Source: Planctomycetota bacterium
GTDB taxonomy: Bacteria > Planctomycetota > UBA1135 > GCA-002686595
Reading direction: 5' to 3'
Assembly (NCBI GenBank): GCA_016795325.1
Contig: JAEUHY010000015.1
Coordinates: 62,001 to 126,000, forward strand
DNA: 64,000 nucleotides
Shown: positions 26,237 to 35,112 of the stretch, in pieces
Numbering within the stretch: the stretch's first letter is position 1
How the letters are laid out: the number at the start of each line of letters is the position of its first letter
Translations under genes and position numbers: made by a program
Notes under the pieces: generated by a model
The model's input: the letters and a program-made list of their open reading frames with translations, nothing else
Told to the model about the DNA's origin: nothing
The model's database searches: none

Positions 26237-28006
26237 ATGACGGGCTCGTTTTTGTCTCTCGTCTTGGTCCTGCCCAGTGTGCTGTTTGCGACGGACTTCT
26301 ACGTCGACCAGAACAACCCCAACTGTGGCGTCGGAACCGGCAGTCAAACGGCGCCGTTCTGCACGATCGGACAGGCGCTGGCTGTCGCCGCGAACGGCGA
26401 CACGATCTTCGTCGGGCCGGGCACGTACCTCGAGAATCTCACCTGGCCGAACGCAAACGTGAGCTTGATCGGTAGCGCAGGCGCTCTGCTGACCACCGTC
26501 GTCAAGGCCGGAAGTAGCGGCAGCGTGGTCGTCGTTCCGAGCGGCGCGACCGCCACCATCGACCGGGTGTGGATTCGCAGCGGCGCAGCTGTTTTCGGGG
26601 GCGGCGTCAACAACGCGGGAACCTTGACGTTGCTCAACTCGACGGTGAGCGGAAACGTCTGCACCGGCGTCTTCAGCGGCGCTGGCGGGGGCATTGGTTC
26701 CACGGGTGAACTCACGCTGATCAACACGACGGTCAGCGGAAACACGTCGAACTCATACCAAGGAGGCGGCGGCATCTATGCGACTGGCGGCCCAGTCACG
26801 CTCATCAACTCGCGCATCCGAGACAACTGGACGAACGGCGTCCTCGGCTCGTTCGCAACGTACGGAGGCTCAGGCAGCGGCGTGCAGGTCCGCTTCGGCG
26901 CGTCCCTCACGATCACCAACTGCACCGTGAGCGGCAACGTCATCTCCACGTCCGGCGGCGGCTACGGCGCCGGCGTGTTCGCGTACAGCACACCGCTGGT
27001 GGTGGATTCCTCGACGATCTCCGGCAATTCGAACGGTTACGTCGGCGGCGGCATTGTCGCGGCCAGTTGCAACCCGACTACTTTCCGCAACAGCACGATC
27101 ACCAACAACTACGGCACGGGGCTCGTCACCAGCAGCTCTTCGCCGTTTCCGACGACCGTGCTGAACTGCACGATCGCGAGCAACACTGGCATTCTCTACC
27201 CCGGCGGCTGGGCGCACACTTCTTCGGGCGCCGCGCAAGTGCGCAACACGATCATCGCGAGCAACTTCGGCAGCGTGCCCGCGCAGCCGAACATCTCCGG
27301 TTCGTTCCAGTCGCTCGGTCACAACCTGATCGGCAATCCCACCGGCGGTGTTGGCTTCACGAACGGCGTGCTCGGCGATCAGGTCGGCGTGGCGAACCCT
27401 GGCCTCGCGCCGCTCGCCAACAACGGCGGCCCCACGCAGACGCGCGCGTTGCTGCCCGGCAGCCCCGCGATCAACGCGGGTGATCCGCTCGTGTTCGAGC
27501 TCTTCGACCAACGCGGCGCGCCGCGCAGCGCCGGCTCTGCCGACATCGGCGCCTTCGAGTCGCAGTCGACGGCGACGTACTGCTCAGCCGGAACCTCGTC
27601 GAACGGCTGCGTCGCGCTCATCTCGAGCTCGGGCACGGCCAGCGCGAGCGCTGCGAGCGGCTTCACCATCTCGGTGGCTTCGGTTCCGGGTCAGCGCCAG
27701 GGCCTGATCCTCTACGGTGTCGACAACACCGGCTTCACGCCGACCGTGTGGGGCAGCGGTTCGAGCTTGGTGTGCGTCAAGTCGCCGCTTCAGCGCACGA
27801 CGGCGCAGCTCTCGGGCGGTAGCTCCAACCAGTGCGACGGCGCGCTGAGCATCGACTGGAACGCGTTCCGCGCGACGCACCCGATGGCGTTGGGGACGCC
27901 GTTCGCGGCCGGCGACGTCGTGTACGCGCAGGGCTGGTACCGCGACCCGCCGGCCTCGAAGTCCACGAGCCTCTCGAACGCGCTGCAGTTCTTCGTCGCT
28001 CCTTGA
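26237..28006 (+). CDS. Choice-of-anchor-Q beta-helix secreted protein, copy 2
   Basis: 589 residues, intact. The N terminus (TGSFLSLVLVLPSVLFATDFY) is hydrophobic but lacks the usual Lys/Arg of a signal peptide. It is followed by a YVDQNNPNCG start of the helix domain and AANGDTIFVGPGTYLENLTW. Coils repeat phrases such as GTLTLLNSTVSGN and LTNCTVSGN-like units to about residue 410. The anchor-Q signature follows (NNGGPTQTRALLPGSPAINAG, DQRGAPRSAGSADIGAFE), then a C-terminal module of about 145 residues (YCSAGTSSNGCVALIS; SLVCVKSPLQRTTAQLSGG; VVYAQGWYRDPP; ending NALQFFVAP). It is probably extracellular or surface-bound, perhaps polysaccharide-binding; no catalytic residues identified. The AGGAG site fixes the start. 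Confidence 0.85.
   Translation: MTGSFLSLVLVLPSVLFATDFYVDQNNPNCGVGTGSQTAPFCTIGQALAVAANGDTIFVGPGTYLENLTWPNANVSLIGSAGALLTTVVKAGSSGSVVVVPSGATATIDRVWIRSGAAVFGGGVNNAGTLTLLNSTVSGNVCTGVFSGAGGGIGSTGELTLINTTVSGNTSNSYQGGGGIYATGGPVTLINSRIRDNWTNGVLGSFATYGGSGSGVQVRFGASLTITNCTVSGNVISTSGGGYGAGVFAYSTPLVVDSSTISGNSNGYVGGGIVAASCNPTTFRNSTITNNYGTGLVTSSSSPFPTTVLNCTIASNTGILYPGGWAHTSSGAAQVRNTIIASNFGSVPAQPNISGSFQSLGHNLIGNPTGGVGFTNGVLGDQVGVANPGLAPLANNGGPTQTRALLPGSPAINAGDPLVFELFDQRGAPRSAGSADIGAFESQSTATYCSAGTSSNGCVALISSSGTASASAASGFTISVASVPGQRQGLILYGVDNTGFTPTVWGSGSSLVCVKSPLQRTTAQLSGGSSNQCDGALSIDWNAFRATHPMALGTPFAAGDVVYAQGWYRDPPASKSTSLSNALQFFVAP
27467..28006 (+). repeat. Near-identical 3' block shared by beta-helix copies 1 and 2 (copy B)
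   Basis: Partner of 25328-25866. This copy keeps the reading frame (CCAGGGCC around 27698-27705). Confidence 0.85.
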
Positions 28007-28375
28007 GCGCGCGGCGAGCGTCACGCCGGGACAACTGCTGGGAACACGACGTTTGCTTCGCCGACGCGCGCACAACCGAACGGTTGGCGCGCGCGGACTG
28101 GGGTGTGCGCGCCCGTCGCGGCGCCGGGTTATTCGTCCTTGTCGGTCATCGGGACCATTCCGCCCGCGGTCTTGAGGCCGACGTCTACCGAGTTCGGCGC
28201 CGCGCGCTCCCGACGCGTACTGCGGCGGCGCGACAACGAACTACAGCGACGCGCTCGTCGCCGCCTGGGCGCCGTGAGTCGCACTTTGGTTTTGCGGAAG
28301 CTCGCCCTGCGGGACTGATTTTCGCCAGCTAACATCGGGGCGGAGTCGATCCCAACCCGCACCAGGAGTCTCTTC
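28007..28375. other. Intergenic region between beta-helix copies 2 and 3
   Basis: 369 bases in three parts: a flank of about 90 bases shared with the region after copy 1; a decayed 3' fragment of the gene that precedes copy 1 (28105-28277); and a leader of 98 bases about 90 percent identical to the leader of copy 1, with AGGAG at 28364-28368. No independent gene. Confidence 0.7.
28105..28277 (+). pseudogene. Decayed 3' fragment of the 21543-23930 gene
   Basis: The last 20 codons (28218-28277) read YCGGATTNYSDALVAAWAP and a stop, against FCGGATTNYSNALVAAWAP at the end of the gene at 23930. Further upstream the match continues with frameshifts (SLSVIGTIPP against SLSLTGAIPA). It has no start and no signal peptide. 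It marks the upstream edge of the duplication that produced copy 3. Confidence 0.78.
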
Positions 28376-28567
28376 ATGACCAGCTCGATGCTGTCCCTCA
28401 TGTTGGTCCTGCCCGGCGTGGTGTTCCTCACGGACATCTACGTCGACAAGACCAATCCCAACTGCGGCGCCGCCACCGGCAGCCAGGCCGCGCCGTATTG
28501 CACGATCCAACAGGCCCTGGGCGTCGCCGCGAACGGCGACACGATCCGCGTCGCGCCCGGCACGTAC
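28218..28567 (+). repeat. Duplicated 350-base block, copy B
   Basis: Partner of 23871-24220, colinear without gaps. The leader in both copies places AGGAG seven bases before the ATG. Confidence 0.88.
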
Positions 28568-30124
28568 CTCGAGAATCTCACTTGGTCGAACGCCGACGTG
28601 AGCTTGGTCGGTACGGCGGGCGCAGCGACGACCATCGTCGACGGAGGCGCGAACGGCAGCGTGGTGATCGTGCCCACCGGCGCGACTGCGACCATCAACG
28701 GCGTCACGCTCCGCAACGGTTCCGCCGTCGCCGGCGGGGGCGTCAACAACGCGGGCACGCTGACCTTGCTCAACTCGACGGTGAGCGGAAACGTCTGCAC
28801 CGGCGGCTACTACGGCTCAGGCGGCGGCATCAATTCCGCCGGTGATCTCACGCTGATCAACACGACCGTCAGCGGCAACACGGCGAACTCCTACCGCGGC
28901 GGCGGCGGCATCTACGCCAATGGCGGCCAAGTGACGCTCACCGACTCGCGCATCCAGGGCAACTCGACGAACTACGCTTTCGGCGGCCCCGGCGGCGGCG
29001 TGTGCATCTACTACGGAACGACGCTCACGCTCACCAACTGCACGGTGAGCGGGAACACGATCGCTGCGACGAGCGGTGGCTACGGCGCGGGAGTGTTCGC
29101 GTACAAGACTCCGCTCGTGGTGAATGCCTCGACGATCTCCGGCAATTCGACGGGGTACCTCGGCGGCGGGATCTTCGCCTACAAGTGCAACCCGACGACG
29201 ATCCGCAACAGCACGATCAGCGGGAACACCGGCACGGGTCTGCTCACCTACGGAGGGCAGCCGTATCCGACGACCGTGCTCAACTGCACGATCACGAACA
29301 ACACCTCGGACTTCCGCGCCGGCGGCTTCTCGCACGATCTGTCGGTCGCGGCGCAGGTGCGCAACACGATCATCGCGGGCAACCTCGGCGGCACGTACTC
29401 GTCGCCGGATCTCGACGGCTCGTTCCAGTCCCTGGGCCACAACCTGATCGGCAACCCGACGGGCGGCGTGGGCTTCACCAACGGCGTGCTCGGCGACAAG
29501 GTCGGTGTGGCGAACCCCGGCTTGGCGCCGCTCGCCAGCAACGGCGGTCCGACGCAGACGCACGCGCTGCAACCGGGCAGCCCCGCCATCGACGCAGGCG
29601 ATCCGCTCGTGTTCGAGCCGCTCGACCAGCGCGGAGTTCCGCGCACCGCGGGCTTCGCCGACATCGGGGCGTTCGAAGCGCAGGGCACGGTGACGTACTG
29701 CACGGCGGGCACCTCGTCGCTCGGTTGCGTGCCTGGCATCTCCGGAACGGGCACGGCCAGCGCGAGCGCCGCGAGCGGCTTCACCATCGGGGTGGCAAAT
29801 CTGCCCGGCCAGCGCCAGGGACTGATCTTCTACGGCGTCGACAACACGGGCTTCACGCCGACCGTTTGGGGCGCGGGCCCGACGTTCTTCTGCGTGAAGT
29901 CGCCGACGCAGCGCACTCCGCCGGCGTCTTCGGGCGGGACGGACAACGTGTGCAACGGCTCGCTCAGCATCGACTGGAACGCCTTCCGCGCCGCGAATCC
30001 GACGGCGCTCGGTGTTCCGTTCGCGTCGGGCGATCTCGTCTACGCGCAGTGTTGGTACCGCGACCCGCCGGCGTCGAAGTCGACGGGCTTCACGAACGCG
30101 CTGCAGTTCGTCGTCGCTCCGTGA
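28376..30124 (+). CDS. Choice-of-anchor-Q beta-helix secreted protein, copy 3
   Basis: 582 residues, intact. The N terminus TSSMLSLMLVLPGVVFLTDI is hydrophobic without a basic n-region; an in-frame stop at 28316 and lack of any start codon in between fix the ATG at 28376. The helix begins IYVDKTNPNCG and AANGDTIRVAPGTYLENLTW, runs through repeated coils (GTLTLLNSTVSGN; LTNCTVSGNTI; IRNSTISGNTGTG) and ends with the anchor-Q signature (ASNGGPTQTHALQPGSPAID; DQRGVPRTAGFADIGAFE). The C-terminal module follows (YCTAGTSSLGCVPGIS; QRQGLIFYGVDNTGFTPTVW; QCWYRDPP; ending NALQFVVAP). Its stop overlaps the start of the phosphodiesterase gene (TGATG at 30122), so the two are translationally coupled. Confidence 0.87.
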   Translation: MTSSMLSLMLVLPGVVFLTDIYVDKTNPNCGAATGSQAAPYCTIQQALGVAANGDTIRVAPGTYLENLTWSNADVSLVGTAGAATTIVDGGANGSVVIVPTGATATINGVTLRNGSAVAGGGVNNAGTLTLLNSTVSGNVCTGGYYGSGGGINSAGDLTLINTTVSGNTANSYRGGGGIYANGGQVTLTDSRIQGNSTNYAFGGPGGGVCIYYGTTLTLTNCTVSGNTIAATSGGYGAGVFAYKTPLVVNASTISGNSTGYLGGGIFAYKCNPTTIRNSTISGNTGTGLLTYGGQPYPTTVLNCTITNNTSDFRAGGFSHDLSVAAQVRNTIIAGNLGGTYSSPDLDGSFQSLGHNLIGNPTGGVGFTNGVLGDKVGVANPGLAPLASNGGPTQTHALQPGSPAIDAGDPLVFEPLDQRGVPRTAGFADIGAFEAQGTVTYCTAGTSSLGCVPGISGTGTASASAASGFTIGVANLPGQRQGLIFYGVDNTGFTPTVWGAGPTFFCVKSPTQRTPPASSGGTDNVCNGSLSIDWNAFRAANPTALGVPFASGDLVYAQCWYRDPPASKSTGFTNALQFVVAP

Positions 30125-32553
30125 TGCTCGCGCGCGGGAGAATCGCACTATCTCTCGCGTTGCGCGCCAGCGGCCGCTGGGTCGCTGGCGCGCTCGTTTT
30201 GTTGGCCGGCGCCGCGGCGCTGACGCCGAGTTGTTCCGGCGGCGCGTCGGACGAACCGCGCGCCGTGGTGATCGGCGTCGACGGCGCGGACTGGAAGCTG
30301 ATCGACGCGCTGGTCGCGCAAGGTGAGCTGCCGCATTTCGCCGGTCTGATCCGACGCGGCGTGCGCGGCGATCTCGCCACCCTCAGCGACATTCCGCTCT
30401 CGCCGGTGATCTGGACCAGCGTCGCGACGGGCAAGTCGGCCGCCAAACACGGCGTCACCTGGTTCCTCGTCGACCAGCCCGACGGCTCGCGCGCGCCCGT
30501 GCGCAGCACCAACCGCCAGTGCGACGCGCTGTGGAACATCGCCGACCGCGCGGGCGTGGCGACAGCGGTCGTCGGTTGGTGGGCGAGTTTCCCGGCCGAG
30601 CCGCTCGAGCGCGGGTTGATCGCCTCCGACGCGCTCGGCTTCCACGGTTTCGGATCGACCGCGCGCGAAGGCGACGCGCGCGGCAAGGTCGCGCCGCACA
30701 GTTGGTTCGCCAAGCTCGACGCGCTCATGCCCGTCGAGCAGCAGGTGCAGTACGAGTTCGCGCGGCGCTTCCTCGACGTGTCGCCCGAAGACTGGGCCGC
30801 GGAACGCTACGACCCGGCGCGCAACACGCCGCGCCAGCCGTTCAATCCGATCCATCTTTTCCAGCAGTACGCGGTCACGGCGCAGGGCTACGCGGCGATT
30901 GCGGAGCAGTTGCTCAGCGACGATTCGTTCCGTCTGCACATGCTGTACTTCGAGCAGGTCGACAGCTTCTCGCACCTGTTCATGAAGTACGACCCGCCCA
31001 AACTCGAGTGGATCGACGAGCGCGGCTTTGCGCGCTACAGCCGCGTGGTGCGCGAGTGGTACCGCTACCAGGACGAGTTGCTCGGCCGCTTGCTCGCGCG
31101 CATCGACCTCGAACGCACGGCCGTGTTCCTGCTCTCCGACCACGGCTTCAAGAGCGGCGAGCGCCGCATCCGCAGCGAGCAGGTGGTCGACATCCGCAAG
31201 GCGCACCTCGACCACGAAACCTACGGTGTGTTCCTCGCCGCCGGCCCGAACCTGCGCCGCGGCGCCAGCGTGAACGGCGCGAGCGTGATGGACCTCACGC
31301 CGACGGTGCTGCACTACCTCGGACTGCCGATCGGCAAGGACATGGATGGCAAGGTGCTGGTCGACGCCTTCGAGCCGGAGTTCCTCGCCGCGCATCCGAT
31401 CCGCTACATCGCGACGCACGAAAGCGGCTCGCCGCGCGCTGCTCCGGCGGCGTCGATCGCCGCACCCGCGGGCCCCGAGGTCGAGGCCGGACTGCGCGCC
31501 CTCGGTTATCTGGGCGCGGAAGAGAACGCGCCCAGCGCAGCGGGCGCCGCGCCGTCCGCCGCTGGCGAGTCGTCGCCCGAATTGCACAACAACCTCGGTC
31601 GCATCCACCTCGCGGCCGGGCGCTTCGCCGAGGCGCAGCAGGAGTTCGACAAGGCGCTCGCGCTCGCGCCGCGCAGCGCGGAGACGTTGCTCAACATCGG
31701 GCTCCTGAACCAGCTGCAGGGGCGCGGAGACGCTGCGTTGCACTTCGCGCAGCGCGCGCTCCAACTCGACCCCAACTCGGTCGGCGCGCTGGCGCAGATC
31801 GCCGAGCTGCGGCGCGACCAGGGGCAGTTCGACGAAGCCGTGCGGTTGTTCGGCGAAGCGCTGGCGCTCGACGACTCTCAGCCGTCGCTGTTCCTCGGGC
31901 TCGGCGACGTGCTGCAGCGCGCCGGCCGCTTCAAGGAGGCCGAGAGCGCCTTCACGCGCGCTCTCCAGCTCGATCCCGACCTGTTCCAGGCGCACTACAA
32001 CCTCGGCGTCACGGCTTCGCAGCTCGGCGCGCCCGACACGGCCATCGAACGTTACGAGCGCGCGCTCGCGCTCGATGCGCGCCATCCGCTCGCCGCACTG
32101 GCTCACAACAACCTCGGCGCGCTGCATCGCGACGCGGGCCGCGTCGATCGGGCGCTCGAGTGCTACGAACGCGCGGCGAGCGCGTCGCCCACGCACTTCG
32201 AGTCGCGCTTCAACGCCGCGATGATCTACCTCGAGCGCGAGCGCGTGAGCGAAGCGATCGAGAAGCTCGAGCAGGCCAGCGCGCTCCAGCCCTCGCACGA
32301 GCTTGTCGGACTCCAGCTGGGGCTCGCTTACCTGCGCGGCGGCAGGCCCGAGGACGCCGCACGCAGCTTGACGCTGGTTCGCAGGCTCTACCCGCAGAAC
32401 TGGGGCGCGCTCGTGGCGCTCTCGGCGCTCAAACTCGCAGCGGGCGAGCGCGACGAAGCGCGCGCCTTGCACCGCGAGGCGCTGCGGCTCGGCGGCGAAG
32501 AAGCGCGTGCGTTCGCGGCCGGTTTCCCTGCGTTGACGCAGCTGGTGGACTGA
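30124..32553 (+). CDS. Phosphodiesterase/sulfatase-fold lipoprotein with TPR domain
   Basis: 809 residues. The signal peptide ends in a lipobox-like LTPS-C37. Residues about 45-450 are an alkaline-phosphatase-superfamily type I phosphodiesterase/nucleotide pyrophosphatase domain: VVIGVDGADWKLID (metal Asp), LSPVIWTSVATGKSAAKHG (nucleophile Thr/Ser region), FLLSDHGFKSG and LDHETYGVFLAAGP. Residues about 480-800 hold roughly nine TPR units (LHNNLGRIHLAAGRFAEAQQ; LNIGLLNQLQGRGDAALHFA; AHNNLGALHRDAGRVDRALE). The enzyme domain probably acts on a periplasmic phospho- or sulfo-ester while the TPRs recruit a partner. The start overlaps the stop of beta-helix copy 3, suggesting a shared process. Confidence 0.88.
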   Translation: MLARGRIALSLALRASGRWVAGALVLLAGAAALTPSCSGGASDEPRAVVIGVDGADWKLIDALVAQGELPHFAGLIRRGVRGDLATLSDIPLSPVIWTSVATGKSAAKHGVTWFLVDQPDGSRAPVRSTNRQCDALWNIADRAGVATAVVGWWASFPAEPLERGLIASDALGFHGFGSTAREGDARGKVAPHSWFAKLDALMPVEQQVQYEFARRFLDVSPEDWAAERYDPARNTPRQPFNPIHLFQQYAVTAQGYAAIAEQLLSDDSFRLHMLYFEQVDSFSHLFMKYDPPKLEWIDERGFARYSRVVREWYRYQDELLGRLLARIDLERTAVFLLSDHGFKSGERRIRSEQVVDIRKAHLDHETYGVFLAAGPNLRRGASVNGASVMDLTPTVLHYLGLPIGKDMDGKVLVDAFEPEFLAAHPIRYIATHESGSPRAAPAASIAAPAGPEVEAGLRALGYLGAEENAPSAAGAAPSAAGESSPELHNNLGRIHLAAGRFAEAQQEFDKALALAPRSAETLLNIGLLNQLQGRGDAALHFAQRALQLDPNSVGALAQIAELRRDQGQFDEAVRLFGEALALDDSQPSLFLGLGDVLQRAGRFKEAESAFTRALQLDPDLFQAHYNLGVTASQLGAPDTAIERYERALALDARHPLAALAHNNLGALHRDAGRVDRALECYERAASASPTHFESRFNAAMIYLERERVSEAIEKLEQASALQPSHELVGLQLGLAYLRGGRPEDAARSLTLVRRLYPQNWGALVALSALKLAAGERDEARALHREALRLGGEEARAFAAGFPALTQLVD

Positions 32554-32560
32554 CGTCGCC

Positions 32561-32899
32561 ATGCGCGCCACGGACTTTCGCCGGCTCGCGCTCGCACTGC
32601 CCGAGGCGCTCGAGAGCGAGCACATGCAGCACCCCGACTTCCGCGTCGGCAAGAAGATCTTCGCGACGCTCGACGCGGATGGGCGCTGCGGCGTGCTGAA
32701 GCTCTCGCCGCAGGCGCAGCGGGCCGCGCTCCGCGCTCATCCCGGCGTGTTCGAACCCTGCGCGGGCGCCTGGGGAGCACGCGGCTACACCAAGGTCGTG
32801 CTCGAAGCTGCGAGCGTTGCGCTCGTGCGTCCGTTGCTCGAGCAGGCCTGGAGCGCCGTCGCGCCGGCGAAGTTGCGCCAGGCCCAGCGCGGGGCTTGA
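32561..32899 (+). CDS. MmcQ/YjbR family protein
   Basis: 112 residues. Family pattern seen: RRLALALPEALESEHMQHPDFRV, KKIFATLDADGR and GYTKVVLEAASVALVRPLLEQAW. YjbR proteins are small DNA-binding-like (double-wing fold) cytoplasmic proteins of unsettled function. It starts eight bases after the phosphodiesterase stop and is probably the last gene of that transcript. Confidence 0.85.
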   Translation: MRATDFRRLALALPEALESEHMQHPDFRVGKKIFATLDADGRCGVLKLSPQAQRAALRAHPGVFEPCAGAWGARGYTKVVLEAASVALVRPLLEQAWSAVAPAKLRQAQRGA

Positions 32900-32948
32900 C
32901 GCGTTGCGGGCTTTGAGCCGGCGCCGCGATCGGTTAGACCGTGACCGC

Positions 32949-33971
32949 ATGTCGAGACGTTCACTTAGCGCCGTCGCCGCGCTCGCGCTGTTCGCGCTCG
33001 CCGGTTGCCGCACCGCGCCGCCCTCCAAGCCGCTTCCGCCGCCGATCGTGAAACCACTCGCGCCCGCCCACGGCCGCTCGATCGTGCTGTGCGGCGAACG
33101 CTTCGACATCGAAGCGCCCGTCGTGCTGTGGACCGACAAGGGCGGGTACGACGCGTACTCGACCGAGCTGCGTTTTCCCGACTCGCCGCCCAAGGAGCCG
33201 ATCGTCGGCGTGCGCTACCAAGCCGGTCGCAAGTTGCCGCTCGCGGAAGGCGAGAAGACGCCGCGCGTCACCGCGCTTCCCGGCGATCCACGGCGCCGCG
33301 CCGACGTGCGTGCACTCGTCGATCAATTCGTCGTGCACTACGACGTGTGCGGCACGAGCGCGCAGTGCTTCAAGGTGCTGCACGACCGCCGCAAGCTGTC
33401 CGTGCACTTCATGCTCGACATCGATGGGCTCCTGTACCAGACCATGGATGTGTCCGACACGGCCTGGCACGCGAGCCAGGCCAACGGCCGCTCGATCGGC
33501 ATCGAGATCGCGAACATCGGCGCGTACAAGCCCGACGCAGCGAGCACGCTCGACGAGTGGTACCCCAGCGACGAGCACGGCCCGCGCATCCAGCTGCCCG
33601 CGTGGATGAAGGACGGCGGCGTGCGCACGCCGGGTTTCGTCGGGCGTCCGGCGCGGCCCGAGCGCATCGTCGGCGCGATCCACGGCGTCGACTACGCGAT
33701 GTACGACCTGACGCCGCAGCAGTACGACACGCTCGGCAAGCTCGTCGCGAGATTGTGCGCGGAGTTGCCGCGCATCCGGCCCGACGCGCCGCGCGACGCG
33801 TTGGGCAAGGTGCGCATGGATGCGCTTTCTCCCGAGGAATTCGCGGCTTTCTCAGGGATCGTGGGGCATCACCACATCACGGTGAACAAGCAGGACCCCG
33901 GTCCGGCGTTCGATTGGGAGCGTTTCTTGGGCGACGTGCGCGCGCGCCTGGCGCCGCGCGGGAGGAATTGA
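32949..33971 (+). CDS. N-acetylmuramoyl-L-alanine amidase (Amidase_2) lipoprotein
   Basis: 340 residues; the signal peptide ends in lipobox ALAG-C20. The zinc amidase domain starts at about residue 125 with DQFVVHYDVCG (first His ligand), then SVHFMLDIDGLLYQTMDVSDTAWHAS and GRSIGIEIANIG, and ends with GIVGHHHITVNKQDPGPAFDW, where the later His and the residues around DPGP complete the site. It cleaves the amide between MurNAc and the stem peptide. An insertion (residues about 195-240) is likely a surface loop. Stop and next start are separated by one base (33971/33973), so it is probably co-translated with the serine hydrolase. Confidence 0.88.
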   Translation: MSRRSLSAVAALALFALAGCRTAPPSKPLPPPIVKPLAPAHGRSIVLCGERFDIEAPVVLWTDKGGYDAYSTELRFPDSPPKEPIVGVRYQAGRKLPLAEGEKTPRVTALPGDPRRRADVRALVDQFVVHYDVCGTSAQCFKVLHDRRKLSVHFMLDIDGLLYQTMDVSDTAWHASQANGRSIGIEIANIGAYKPDAASTLDEWYPSDEHGPRIQLPAWMKDGGVRTPGFVGRPARPERIVGAIHGVDYAMYDLTPQQYDTLGKLVARLCAELPRIRPDAPRDALGKVRMDALSPEEFAAFSGIVGHHHITVNKQDPGPAFDWERFLGDVRARLAPRGRN

Positions 33972-33972
33972 G

Positions 33973-35112
33973 ATGCAGTCGACGGCGAGTGGAGCGCGGA
34001 GTTTCAAGCGGAGTCTGAGCTGGGCTCTGGGACTCTCGGCGCTTGTCGGAGCGGCCTGCGCGGCGATCGAGCGCGAGCCGCGCGCGCCGGTGCTCTCCGC
34101 GCGCGTCGAACAGGCGCCGCCCAGCGCGCGCAGCGAACGACTGCACGCCGCGTGCACGAAGTTCGTGGCCGAACACGGCGTGGTCGGCGCGCGGGTCGTC
34201 GTGCTCGAGAACGGCGAACTCGTGTTCCACGGCGGCTTCGGCTTCTCCGATCGCGAGGCGCAGCGCGCCACGAGTCCGGACTCGCTCTTCCGCTGGGGCT
34301 CGATCTCCAAGCCCGTCGCTGCTGCGCTCGTTCTGCAGTTCGTCGAAGAAGGCAAGCTCGAGCTCGACCGCGATGTGCGCGGCTACGCGAGCGAACTCGC
34401 GAGTCTGAGCGCGTCGATCACGCTGCGGCAGCTGCTCTCGCACACCTCCGGCGTGCGCCACTACGCGGCCGGCAAGGTCGACAACTCCGCCAAGCAACGC
34501 ACCACGCGCGAGGCGCTGGAGCTGTTCCTCGCCGATCCGCTGCTGTTCCCGCCGGGGACCGACCACAGCTACAGCACGCACGCCTACACGATCGTGGCGC
34601 ACGTGCTCGAGAGCGTTGCGAACCAGCCCTTCGAGCGGCTCGTGCGCGAACGGATCGCCAAGCGCGGCGCGCCGACGCTCGACTGCGAGCGCCGCAGAGA
34701 AGACAAGCCCGCGCGCGCCAAGCTCTACAACCTCGAAGTGGGGCGCGTGGCGTTGCTGCAGTTGGTCGCGGAGGACAACTCTTGGAAGTACGCCGGCGGC
34801 GGCCTTGAGTCGACCGCGCTCGACCTCGCGCGCTTTGGACAGCTGATGCTCGACGACGAGCTCGTCACGCGCGCATCGCGCGACCAGATGTGGACGCCGC
34901 TCAAACTCGCCGACGGCTCGACGCGCGACTACGGTCTTGGTTGGCGCCTCGCTCCCGCGCGCGGCGTGGTGCGCCACTCCGGTTCGCAGCAAGGCTGCAA
35001 CACCGAGCTCTTGCTCGACCCCGCGCGCCGACGCGTCGTGGCCGTGATGATGAACACGCAGGGCGGGGGCGCGCCGGAACTCGGCCAAGAGCTCTTCGCG
35101 CTGCTCGACTGA
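33973..35112 (+). CDS. Beta-lactamase-family (class C-like) serine hydrolase
   Basis: 379 residues. The N-terminal segment (KRSLSWALGLSALVGAAC) is a signal peptide with a weak lipobox. Catalytic SxxK is in FRWGSISKPVAAAL (about residue 114), the YxN position reads HSYSTHAY (Tyr-Ser-Thr), and the third motif is VRHSGSQQG (HSG in place of KTG, as in esterase-like members). Such proteins are D-aminopeptidases, DD-peptidases or esterases. The pairing with an amidase one base upstream favours a role on cell-wall peptides; true beta-lactamase activity is not implied. Confidence 0.87.
   Translation: MQSTASGARSFKRSLSWALGLSALVGAACAAIEREPRAPVLSARVEQAPPSARSERLHAACTKFVAEHGVVGARVVVLENGELVFHGGFGFSDREAQRATSPDSLFRWGSISKPVAAALVLQFVEEGKLELDRDVRGYASELASLSASITLRQLLSHTSGVRHYAAGKVDNSAKQRTTREALELFLADPLLFPPGTDHSYSTHAYTIVAHVLESVANQPFERLVRERIAKRGAPTLDCERRREDKPARAKLYNLEVGRVALLQLVAEDNSWKYAGGGLESTALDLARFGQLMLDDELVTRASRDQMWTPLKLADGSTRDYGLGWRLAPARGVVRHSGSQQGCNTELLLDPARRRVVAVMMNTQGGGAPELGQELFALLD

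Noticed and set aside
23871..28567. Mobile element as the cause of the beta-helix duplication
   Set aside because: No transposase or integrase gene and no terminal inverted repeats were seen at the block ends; homologous recombination between paralogues explains the pattern.
33973..35112. Antibiotic-resistance beta-lactamase
   Set aside because: The third motif is HSG and the context is a cell-wall amidase; the broader serine-hydrolase family contains many peptidases and esterases.
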